Shown: positions 1-7,966 of the stretch, in pieces
How the letters are laid out: each line of letters starts with the position of its first letter
Numbering within the stretch: the first letter of the stretch is position 1
Source of the DNA: Candidatus Magasanikbacteria bacterium CG10_big_fil_rev_8_21_14_0_10_36_32
GTDB taxonomy: Bacteria > Patescibacteriota > Patescibacteriia > Magasanikbacterales > GWA2-37-8
Direction: 5' to 3'
Assembly: GCA_002778465.1 (NCBI GenBank)
Contig: PFBV01000006.1
Location: 1 to 38,092, forward strand
DNA length: 38,092 bases
Made by a program: the position numbers and the translations under genes
The notes under the pieces: model-generated
What the model was told of the DNA's origin: nothing
Database searches by the model: none
What the model saw: the letters and a program-made list of their open reading frames with translations, nothing else

Positions 1-1431
1 GAACAAACTATCGGCCGTGGTTTGCGTTTGCCTTATGGCGTGCGGACCGGCGTTGAAAAGGTGGACAAGCTCACTATCATCGCTCACGATCGCTTCCAAT
101 CCATTATTGACGCCGCTAATGATCCAAACTCCATAATCCGGCAGGAAAATATTATTGAGATTGACCCAAGCGCTTTGCCTGAAGCACAGGAAGTTATTAC
201 TGCTTCCTCGGTAACGGACGAAGCCTTTGCTCTCAAGCGTCAGGAAGTAGCGACCATTACAAACGAAGTGGACCGACAAAAGGCCGGCTTAGTTTTAGAA
301 GCCGAACAACTAATCACGGAAGCCGTGAACGCTCTTGGTGCGAGCGTTAAAAATATCAATGACTTGAATAACGACGAGATTCGCAAACTGGCTTTTGAAA
401 AAATAGTCACAAGTATTGAAAGCAACCCGCAACAAAATTTGTTTAAGTCGGCCATTGTTGAAGCGGCTAAACAGGAATATGAGTCAGTCGTTTCCGAGTT
501 AATTGATAAGACAATCCCGATTCCACGCGTACTTATCCAACAAAAACACGATGTTAAGTCCGGCTTTAAAGATTTTGATCTTGATGTGGCTGGTCTTAAC
601 TATCAGCCAGTATCGGAGGAAATCATTCGTCGCACCCTTCGTACTAACGAAAGCGAAATCTTGCAAAGTGAAAGTTCCGGAGTAGAGCGTGATACCCCCG
701 AAAACATTTTAGTGAACGAATTGATTAACTACCCGGAGGTGGATTATGACCGTGAGTCCGAGTTGTTATATAAATTAGCTAAACAAGCTATCGCTAAACT
801 TGGTAACGCCCGAAGCGAAGAAGATTTGGAGAACATCGTGCTTTATCATAAACGAGAAATCGGCAAATATATTTATGCCCAATTGCAACAGCACTTTTAT
901 CTGGAAAGTTCCGGCTTTGAAGAACCACTTGTCTACCCGTTTGATCGGATAAAACCACATAACTTTTCCAAATACACCGCTGACAGCGTTCACCACTATA
1001 CTGAAACAATCACACCGACAAACACCATCCCCTCAAAAGTATTCAGTGGATTTAAAAAAGCTTGTCACAATCTGTACAAGTTTGATTCTAAATCCGAAAA
1101 GGATTTTTCCGCTATTTTGGAAAAAGATACAGATGTATTGAAGTGGCTTCGTCCAGCTGATTCGCAGTTTGAGCTTTATTGGAAATATAACTCAAAACGC
1201 TATCACCCAGACTTCGTGGTAGAAACTGCCGACACGATCTTTATGGTCGAGATTAAAGCCGAGAAAGACATTGACGATTCGGAAGTTCAGGAGAAAGCCG
1301 AAGCCGGCAAAAAGTATTGCGAATCCGCTACGGTATTTAATCTGGCTAACGGAGGCAAGAAGTGGACTTATGTTCTTATTCCGCATACAGCCGTCGCACC
1401 GAATATGAGTTTAAAGGGATTATGTAAATAA
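1..1431 (+). CDS. Type III restriction enzyme Res / DEAD-family helicase subunit, C-terminal part (5' truncated by window edge)
   Basis: Frame 1 is open from base 1: EQTIGRGLRLP resembles SF2 helicase motif VI; C-terminal DFVVETADTIFMVEIKAEKD fits a PD-(D/E)XK nuclease core. Confidence 0.85.
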   Translation, partial: EQTIGRGLRLPYGVRTGVEKVDKLTIIAHDRFQSIIDAANDPNSIIRQENIIEIDPSALPEAQEVITASSVTDEAFALKRQEVATITNEVDRQKAGLVLEAEQLITEAVNALGASVKNINDLNNDEIRKLAFEKIVTSIESNPQQNLFKSAIVEAAKQEYESVVSELIDKTIPIPRVLIQQKHDVKSGFKDFDLDVAGLNYQPVSEEIIRRTLRTNESEILQSESSGVERDTPENILVNELINYPEVDYDRESELLYKLAKQAIAKLGNARSEEDLENIVLYHKREIGKYIYAQLQQHFYLESSGFEEPLVYPFDRIKPHNFSKYTADSVHHYTETITPTNTIPSKVFSGFKKACHNLYKFDSKSEKDFSAILEKDTDVLKWLRPADSQFELYWKYNSKRYHPDFVVETADTIFMVEIKAEKDIDDSEVQEKAEAGKKYCESATVFNLANGGKKWTYVLIPHTAVAPNMSLKGLCK

Positions 1432-1432
1432 T

Positions 1433-2932
1433 ATGATAAAAAATGTACTGAGTTTAAATTCTATATACGCTAGAAAATTCTTCCTAAGCCAGGAGGCATA
1501 TTCAAATATGGAATTACCTCCGTACTTTGTGTTTAATAAGGTGCTCTCGGATATTGAAAAATCTTTTTCCGGTGAACTTGTCCCAAAAGATTTAAATGAG
1601 GCGAAGAAAAATGAGACAGTTAACCATATTCTTTATGGAAATAAAGACGGTAAGTATGCGTGGAGAAAATATGAGCTGATTAATCCATTGCTGTACATAT
1701 CATTGGTGAACATCATTACAGAAAAAAGCAATTGGAAAGTCTTGCAGGATCGTTTTAAGGAATTCAAAAAAGACAAAAATATTGAATGCGAGAGTATCCC
1801 AGTATTGCCCACAAGCAGGTCTAAACAAAAAGCTATTCAGATTTCACAATGGGTAAATAATATTGAGAAAAAGTCCATAGCTCTTTCACTGGAATATAAT
1901 TTTTTATACCAGACAGATATTACTGATTGTTACGGGTCGGTTTATACGCACTCTTTGTCGTGGGCAATCCATACTAAAGCAGTATCAAAAAATAAAAGAA
2001 ACTATGGTGATCTTTTTGGGAATAAAATCGATCACCATATTCAAGCCATGTCCTTTGGGCAAACAAATGGAATCCCTCAGGGTAGTATATTAATGGATTT
2101 TATAGCAGAGATTGTTCTTGGCTATGCAGACCATGAATTATCCAAAAAACTTGATTTAACTTTGAAAGGTAGAAAATTTCATATTTTAAGGTATCGGGAT
2201 GACTATAGAATTTTTGTAAATGATGTAAGTGACGGTGACACAATCTTGAAATGCCTAGGAGAGGTTTTATTAAATTTAGGGTTTCGATTAAATACCAACA
2301 AGACCTATTTTGACGAGGATGTCGTTTCCGGTTCAATTAAAAAAGATAAGATCGAAGCCTTGAAGTTTGAGTATGTCCCTAAAAAATTATCAAGAAAGGA
2401 ATTGCTGAGGCAGTTACTTATAGTCCAGCAAATTGGCAAACAATTTCCAAATTCCGGAACGCTTAAAAACCGGCTTTCAAAGATACTGGATGTAGTTAAA
2501 CCAAAAGATTTTTATGCTCAGGAAAGAATCATTTCTAGTCTGCTTACAGATATTGCACACAATAATCCCAACTCTTTTCCGGTTATCGCCGGTTTAATTT
2601 CAAACTGCATCGCTAAATTGCCAAATAAAAGACAAAAAGAGATGGTGTCACTGATCCAGTCAAAAATATGCACGCTAGCCAATATCGGCCTTTTAGAAAT
2701 ATGGACGCAAAGAATGTCTTTAGGCTTAAAATTTAAACTTAATTTGAATGAGAAATTGTGCAAGAGCGTTTACGGTGATACACAGCAGATATTTGAAACA
2801 GGTTGGATTAAAGATACGAAGATTAAAACTATCATTGATAGTAATGTTTGTATTGATAAGAAAATAATTGCTAAAACCAAAGCTAAAATTGAAAACAAAG
2901 AAGTGCAGATATTTAGTCCTTATAATTATTAA
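1433..2932 (+). CDS. RNA-directed DNA polymerase, UG/Abi-like (candidate defence-associated reverse transcriptase)
   Basis: RT motif A YQTDITDCYGSVY, motif B GQTNGIPQGS, catalytic RYRDD; helical C-terminal extension; no evident maturase or HNH domain. Confidence 0.85.
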   Translation: MIKNVLSLNSIYARKFFLSQEAYSNMELPPYFVFNKVLSDIEKSFSGELVPKDLNEAKKNETVNHILYGNKDGKYAWRKYELINPLLYISLVNIITEKSNWKVLQDRFKEFKKDKNIECESIPVLPTSRSKQKAIQISQWVNNIEKKSIALSLEYNFLYQTDITDCYGSVYTHSLSWAIHTKAVSKNKRNYGDLFGNKIDHHIQAMSFGQTNGIPQGSILMDFIAEIVLGYADHELSKKLDLTLKGRKFHILRYRDDYRIFVNDVSDGDTILKCLGEVLLNLGFRLNTNKTYFDEDVVSGSIKKDKIEALKFEYVPKKLSRKELLRQLLIVQQIGKQFPNSGTLKNRLSKILDVVKPKDFYAQERIISSLLTDIAHNNPNSFPVIAGLISNCIAKLPNKRQKEMVSLIQSKICTLANIGLLEIWTQRMSLGLKFKLNLNEKLCKSVYGDTQQIFETGWIKDTKIKTIIDSNVCIDKKIIAKTKAKIENKEVQIFSPYNY

Positions 2933-2937
2933 AAAAT

Positions 2938-3687
2938 ATGTCTGAATATTACAATCCACAACGAACGAGAAGTCTATACGATCCGGCATCGGCCGAGCCT
3001 TTTAAATTATCACGATCAAAGATCGATCTATTCTTGAATTGCCCAAGATGTTTTTATTATGACCGCAAACTTGGTGTCGGTCGTCCGCCCGGCTTTCCAT
3101 TTGCTTTAAACTCGGCCGTCGATCATCTTTTAAAACTCGAGTTTGATATTCATCGTGTCGCCGGTACAAAGCATCCCCTAATTGAAAAATACGGCGTTGA
3201 CGCTCGTCCGGTTGCTCACGAAGACTTGGATAAATGGCGACATAACTTTACTGGCATTCAGTATTTGCACCAGCCGACCAATTTTCTTGTATTCGGTGCT
3301 ATTGACGATCTCTGGCAAAACTCCCAAGGCGAATATATTGTCGTGGATTATAAATCCACTTCAAAAGATGAAGATATTACTGAACTTAATAAAGATTGGC
3401 AGATTGGATATAAGCGACAGATGGAAATCTATCAGTGGCTACTTCGCCAAAACGGTTACAATGTTTCAAACACTGGATATTTTGTTTATTGCAACGGCCA
3501 GACGGACCGAAAAGCTTTTGACGCCAAGCTCGAATTTGATATCACCTTAATCGCTTATAAAGGCGATGATTCTTGGGTTGAAAAAACTATCACGGAAGCC
3601 CACAAGTGTTTGAATGGCAATAAAATTCCCAACGCTGACCCTAATTGCGATTACTGCAATTATGTTCAGGCAATAAATAGCAAATAA
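2938..3687 (+). CDS. PD-(D/E)XK nuclease superfamily protein, Cas4/RecB-like
   Basis: LSRSKIDLFLNCPRCFYYDRKLG N-terminus, IVVDYKS core, QMEIYQWLL (QxxxY-like), C-terminal NCDYCNY cysteines. Confidence 0.8.
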   Translation: MSEYYNPQRTRSLYDPASAEPFKLSRSKIDLFLNCPRCFYYDRKLGVGRPPGFPFALNSAVDHLLKLEFDIHRVAGTKHPLIEKYGVDARPVAHEDLDKWRHNFTGIQYLHQPTNFLVFGAIDDLWQNSQGEYIVVDYKSTSKDEDITELNKDWQIGYKRQMEIYQWLLRQNGYNVSNTGYFVYCNGQTDRKAFDAKLEFDITLIAYKGDDSWVEKTITEAHKCLNGNKIPNADPNCDYCNYVQAINSK

Positions 3688-3692
3688 TTATT

Positions 3693-4991
3693 ATGTACAA
3701 CAGAGATCCGCATCAAGCATTAAAAAGTGAAGTTATAGGAAAAGTCCGGTCAGGGACAACTGATTTGGTCTTGGCAAAATTACAATGGAGTAAAGACGAT
3801 ATTGGTTATAGCTTACATGTGTCCCCAAACACATTCAGTATCTCGGGCGGTTATCAGATAACAGATTTTTTAAGCCATTTGGGGTTCCAACGAAGTGGAT
3901 GCTCGTTTATTGATAGTCGGCAGTGTTATGTCCGATGGGTAGATGCTAATTTTGACGTGAATGCTTTTGCTGGTTTTTTTGATAAGGCTTACCAAAACCT
4001 AACTGACGCACAAAAGGATTTAGAAAAATGCGGCTTCTTTTTTGATAAACCGGAGGGTTTGGGATATTTTCTTGGTGGCCAATCCCGTAGTAGACGGCAT
4101 GATTTTCAAATGTCTGGAGATGGGCATACCGCCATGTCAGTAAAGGCAATGAAGCAAAGCGAAGACGATGCCTTTCAGTACAAATTTACTTGGCTTGAAT
4201 CTAGCCAAGATAAAGGATGGGTAATACATTATCGCCCAAAGCATCTGCCATTATCATCTGAGCTTCGAAGCGTTTTTCAATTTTTAGGAATACACAATTT
4301 TGAACAATGTCCGGAATACGAATTTGAACCATGCTATTGGTATTCAATCGCTTTCGAAGAAAGAGGAGATAGAATGTTTGATAGTAATGCGAATACTGCA
4401 CACAGCTGGTTTGACTCTCACGCACAACATTTTTCCGCCGGTATTCAAAAGCTATTATCTGCCAACGCAGAGATAGAAAAATCAGGTCTTACTTTTTTGC
4501 CGTTTCAAAAACCATCAGAACGCTTAAATATCGATATTGAGAAAAGGGTTACTAGACCAAAGTCCTCTACCAAGCCAGAGGATACTACTAAATTCGATGT
4601 AGCAATTTCATTTGCCGGAACTGAACGAGAGCACGCAGAAAAATTAGCCACAACAATAAAGGATGCCGGCTTTTCTGTATTTTATGATGAATTTTATCCG
4701 GAGTATCTTTGGGGTAAAAATTTGGTGGATACATTTGATGAGATTTTTAGAAAACGTTCTCGCTATTGCGTAATCTTTATTTCAAAGGACTATAAGGAGA
4801 GGGTTTGGACTAATCACGAAAGACAAAGTGCCCAGGCACGTGCCTTAAATGAAAAAGGTAACGAATATATTTTGCCGATTAAAGTTGATGAGACAGAGCT
4901 TGACGGTATGCCACCTACGGTTGGTTATGTGCCTCTCAAAAAAGGAATTGAAAAAATCGGAGAGCTTCTGATTAAGAAATTAAAGACATAA
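3693..4991 (+). CDS. TIR domain-containing protein with uncharacterised N-terminal domain
   Basis: C-terminal FDVAISFAGTEREHAEKLATTIKDAGFSVFYDEF...CVIFISKDYKERVWTNHERQSA matches the TIR fold pattern. Confidence 0.85.
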   Translation: MYNRDPHQALKSEVIGKVRSGTTDLVLAKLQWSKDDIGYSLHVSPNTFSISGGYQITDFLSHLGFQRSGCSFIDSRQCYVRWVDANFDVNAFAGFFDKAYQNLTDAQKDLEKCGFFFDKPEGLGYFLGGQSRSRRHDFQMSGDGHTAMSVKAMKQSEDDAFQYKFTWLESSQDKGWVIHYRPKHLPLSSELRSVFQFLGIHNFEQCPEYEFEPCYWYSIAFEERGDRMFDSNANTAHSWFDSHAQHFSAGIQKLLSANAEIEKSGLTFLPFQKPSERLNIDIEKRVTRPKSSTKPEDTTKFDVAISFAGTEREHAEKLATTIKDAGFSVFYDEFYPEYLWGKNLVDTFDEIFRKRSRYCVIFISKDYKERVWTNHERQSAQARALNEKGNEYILPIKVDETELDGMPPTVGYVPLKKGIEKIGELLIKKLKT

Positions 4992-5001
4992 TTCGAATAC
5001 A

Positions 5002-5310
5002 ATGGAAATAGAATCAAAACAACAAATTTTAGAACGCCGGAAAGAGATTGAACAGGAGCTCGTGGAAATGCTCAAAGAAACTGAGAGCGATTTTACCTTG
5101 GATCATGTCCGAGACACTATTTATAACGAGGAAGATAGCGACGACATGATGAAAGTCGTGGCTATGTTTGATCGGGGCGGAGACGCTTCGGAATTAAGTA
5201 ATATTCTTGAAATAACAAATGACGCCTGGAATTATTTTCCGCACAAGGTGCTCGGTGGCATCTCGCCAGCTGAAAAGTTGTTTGAGTACAATCAAAATAA
5301 AAAGCAATAA
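5002..5310 (+). CDS. Small hypothetical acidic protein at the end of the defence operon
   Basis: 102-aa ORF starting 10 nt after the TIR gene; same strand. Confidence 0.7.
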   Translation: MEIESKQQILERRKEIEQELVEMLKETESDFTLDHVRDTIYNEEDSDDMMKVVAMFDRGGDASELSNILEITNDAWNYFPHKVLGGISPAEKLFEYNQNKKQ

Positions 5311-5313
5311 TTT

Positions 5314-5493
5314 ATGTCAGACGACAATGAGCCAATTAAAGACGAACCAGCCGAAGAAGCTCCGGACGAGGAAGTCGCCGAGCTTATGGAAAGTCACGAT
5401 CTTGATAAAGACACGGCTGAGCGTGTTCAAGAGATTATGGAAGATTTGGGTGTGGACGAGGATGATGCTGTAGAACTCGAGGAACTTTTGTAA
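5314..5493 (+). CDS. Very acidic 59-aa hypothetical protein (not in ORF track)
   Basis: ATG 5314 to TAA 5491-5493: MSDDNEPIKDEPAEEAPDEEVAELMESHDLDKDTAERVQEIMEDLGVDEDDAVELEELL; 3 nt after the upstream stop. Confidence 0.65.
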   Translation: MSDDNEPIKDEPAEEAPDEEVAELMESHDLDKDTAERVQEIMEDLGVDEDDAVELEELL

Positions 5494-5643
5494 GAGTCAT
5501 ATTTGCTTAACATTGCTTAAGTTAAGTAAATCGTTTTAAAGTCTCAAAACTCGTTCACAATCGTTTCCGGTTTCCAGATTGGTGCAAATCTCTTACTTCG
5601 GTCGAACCGCTCGCCACACGGGCAAACACGGGGTAAGAACGGG

Positions 5644-5757
5644 TTATACATTCTCGTACTTGGCCAGAATTTCTTTCATTTGGTCTAAAACTACCGTCGG
5701 ATATTTGTATTCACTTGCCCAGTCAAAAGTTCGGAAATCGTTGAGCAGGGCGAGCAA
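5644..5757 (-). pseudogene. Truncated C-terminal remnant of an unidentified gene
   Basis: Minus-strand reading LLALLNDFRTFDWASEYKYPTVVLDQMKEILAKYENV* is protein-like but has no plausible ATG start; it runs upstream into a terminator-like hairpin. Confidence 0.4.
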
Positions 5758-5761
5758 AAAT

Positions 5762-5797
5762 AAAACACCCTCTAATAAGGGCGTTTTATTTTATCTC
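5762..5797 (+). terminator. Rho-independent terminator-like hairpin
   Basis: AAAACACCCT/AGGGCGTTTT stem with one mismatch, followed by a T-rich tract. Confidence 0.5.
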
Positions 5798-5885
5798 TAT
5801 AGAATGATTGGAGCAAATCTTGACAATAACATAGTAATATACTATTTTATGTGTGGTCTTGAAAACTGGCAAAAGGAGAAAAACA

Positions 5886-6242
5886 ATGGCAACAGATGGA
5901 CCCACCCCGCCTCCCTGTGACCCTGAAATCTTCAAGAATGGCACGGGCCTGTGTGTCGTCGATGGCAGTTCCAACGCTGTAGAGTGTTGGGTACAATCGG
6001 TGGCAAAGAAGGCAAACACGAAGGTCGACTGGCATTATAGCGGTGGACGCGCGAATGTCCTACACCTAGGCGACGCCGACAGCTACCAGCGAGCGCTCAA
6101 CGCGGTCCATGAACTCACAGGCGAGCTCAAGGGACACATCCTCAGCGTCGGTGGCCCCGCTATCTATCGGGCTGGTGATACATTGCCCGAAGGGACAATC
6201 GCGATTGACCCAGACTTTGGTCCAATCGTTATGCGCCAATAA
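5886..6242 (+). CDS. Hypothetical protein, GC-rich orphan gene
   Basis: AGGAG Shine-Dalgarno upstream of ATG 5886 (preferred over the 5853 start); MATDGPTPPPCDPEIF...VDWHYSGGRANVLHLGDADSYQRALNAVHELTGELKGHIL; terminator follows. Confidence 0.75.
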   Translation: MATDGPTPPPCDPEIFKNGTGLCVVDGSSNAVECWVQSVAKKANTKVDWHYSGGRANVLHLGDADSYQRALNAVHELTGELKGHILSVGGPAIYRAGDTLPEGTIAIDPDFGPIVMRQ

Positions 6243-6261
6243 TATATTAGAACTCGCAACA

Positions 6262-6298
6262 AACCCCCAACGAGAATAAATAAGGGGGTTCTTTTTTT
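6262..6298 (+). terminator. Rho-independent terminator
   Basis: AACCCCC...GGGGGTTCTTTTTTT. Confidence 0.75.
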
Positions 6299-6542
6299 AT
6301 GTAAAATTTGGAATGTAAACTTTCTTGACGAAACACAACAAAAAAACATAATTGCTCAACCATATTTTAACTTGTTGATAAAACCATACAATGATAAAAT
6401 AAAGATACTTTTTCCATTTTGATTTCTTATTTAACCAAATGATTTTCCGTACCAAGCCTTTTAATCTATTTTGGATTTTTTTTAATACCAATTAGTTTCT
6501 ACTTAATTTTCATTGTGCCAAAAAATTAAAATAATAAATGAC

Positions 6543-7514
6543 ATGAATAATCTTTTTTATCCGATTAATTTGTTTTCCGATTGGTTTGTGTATAATTTGT
6601 TAAAAATAAATCCGAGTAACACTTTTTCCGGAGTGTTGCGTTTTTTTGTCTACGATTATCTTAAAATTATAATATTGCTAATTATAATTACACACCTAAT
6701 GAGTTTGATCCGTCATTATTTGCCAATTAAAAAATTTAGAAATTTTTTACTTAATCATAAACTGTATGGAATGGATTATTTTCTAGCTTCAGGATTTGGC
6801 GCCATAACACCATTTTGTTCCTGTTCATCTATACCATTGTTTATAGGATTAATACAGGCAAAAATTCCAATAGGCGTAACTTTTTCTTTTTTGATTACAT
6901 CTCCGTTAATTAACGAGGTAGCTATTGCTTTATTCATCGGCCTGTTCGGTTGGAAAATAACAATATTATATATTGCGGCTGGAATTTTAATCGGGGTTAT
7001 TGGCGGAATTATTTTGCAAAAATTAAAAATGGAAAAATATATTATTAACTTGGAAGAAACAAATCAATGCTCATGTTGTAATAAAAAAATTATTTTAACA
7101 CCTCAACAAGTAATAACAAAAATAGTAGCGGAAGCTTTCAATATTGTTAAAAAGGTTTTACCTTACATCACATTGGGTGTGGGCTTGGGAGCATTTATTC
7201 ACGGTTATGTGCCTCAAGGTTTTTTTGAACAATATTTGCAGCAGTGGGGTATTTGGGGTGTTCCCATCGCTGTAATTGTGGCTGTACCACTCTACTCAAA
7301 CGCCAGTGGAATTATTCCAATTATTCAATCTCTCATCACCAAGGGCGTGCCTATCGGCACAGGCTTAGCTTTTATGATGTCTACTGTCGGATTATCCCTA
7401 CCCGAAGCAATGATTCTTAAAAAAATATTAAAATGGCCGCTTTTGGCAACTTTCTTCGGAATAGTTACTGCTGGCATAATACTCATTGGGTATTTATTTA
7501 ATTGGATAATATAA
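6543..7514 (+). CDS. Permease, ArsP_1/UPF0718 (YraQ) type
   Basis: Multi-TM protein with GFGAITPFCSCSSIPLFIGLIQAKIPIGVTFSFLITSPLINE; ORF is open from 6513 but ATG 6543 is the likelier start. Confidence 0.85.
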   Translation: MNNLFYPINLFSDWFVYNLLKINPSNTFSGVLRFFVYDYLKIIILLIIITHLMSLIRHYLPIKKFRNFLLNHKLYGMDYFLASGFGAITPFCSCSSIPLFIGLIQAKIPIGVTFSFLITSPLINEVAIALFIGLFGWKITILYIAAGILIGVIGGIILQKLKMEKYIINLEETNQCSCCNKKIILTPQQVITKIVAEAFNIVKKVLPYITLGVGLGAFIHGYVPQGFFEQYLQQWGIWGVPIAVIVAVPLYSNASGIIPIIQSLITKGVPIGTGLAFMMSTVGLSLPEAMILKKILKWPLLATFFGIVTAGIILIGYLFNWII

Positions 7515-7540
7515 TCTGTTTTAGATATTTTATAAAACAA

Positions 7541-7566
7541 AAACCCGGAGAAAAATCTCCGGGTTT
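7541..7566. terminator. Bidirectional terminator-like hairpin
   Basis: AAACCCGGAGA AAAA TCTCCGGGTTT between convergent genes. Confidence 0.8.
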
Positions 7567-7583
7567 AAATTTTAATGTATCAT

Positions 7584-7841
7584 TTATTTTGAACTATCTT
7601 TTACTATATAAACAGACACTACAACCACCACAGTAGTTATAATTAAAGCATAAAATATTTTTGCCACCAAACCATCACTGACTACCGGAAAAAAATGGTC
7701 TATAGAAGCTTTAATCGCGTCATTCCAAGCCAAACTGGCAACTAATCCAAAACCTGCCAAAATATATCCGGCCACTTTTGATTTGATAGCTGTTTTAATT
7801 TTTACCGTCTCTCCTTTTATTTTTTCATTATAATTTTCCAT
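7584..7841 (-). CDS. DUF5654-like small membrane protein
   Basis: Two predicted TM segments; GLVASLAWNDAIKASIDHFFP resembles DUF5654 proteins. Confidence 0.7.
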   Translation of the reverse strand: MENYNEKIKGETVKIKTAIKSKVAGYILAGFGLVASLAWNDAIKASIDHFFPVVSDGLVAKIFYALIITTVVVVVSVYIVKDSSK

Positions 7842-7923
7842 ATTTAAAAATAATTTATTAACTTAACTATACTATCACTAAAAATTCACACGAGCAAGAT
7901 AATGTCTTGAGATCTTAAAACAA

Positions 7924-7949
7924 AAACCCGGAAAAAATTCTCCGGGTTT
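7924..7949 (-). terminator. Terminator hairpin downstream of L,D-transpeptidase gene
   Basis: AAACCCGGA...TCCGGGTTT; near copy of the 7541 hairpin. Confidence 0.7.
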
Positions 7950-7966
7950 AAAAAACTCACACAATT

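Noticed and set aside
1433-2932. Group II intron, retron or DGR interpretation of the RT
   Set aside because: No maturase/HNH domain, no obvious msr/msd structure in the 1-nt gap upstream and no template/variable repeat pair noticed; operon context favours a defence RT.
5219-5473. 84-aa plus ORF in an alternative frame
   Set aside because: Overlaps both the 102-aa and 59-aa acidic ORFs, which have better spacing and composition.
5579-5920. 113-aa plus ORF
   Set aside because: Crosses a terminator-like hairpin and a promoter-like element and overlaps the 5886 gene out of frame; the antisense remnant reads better.
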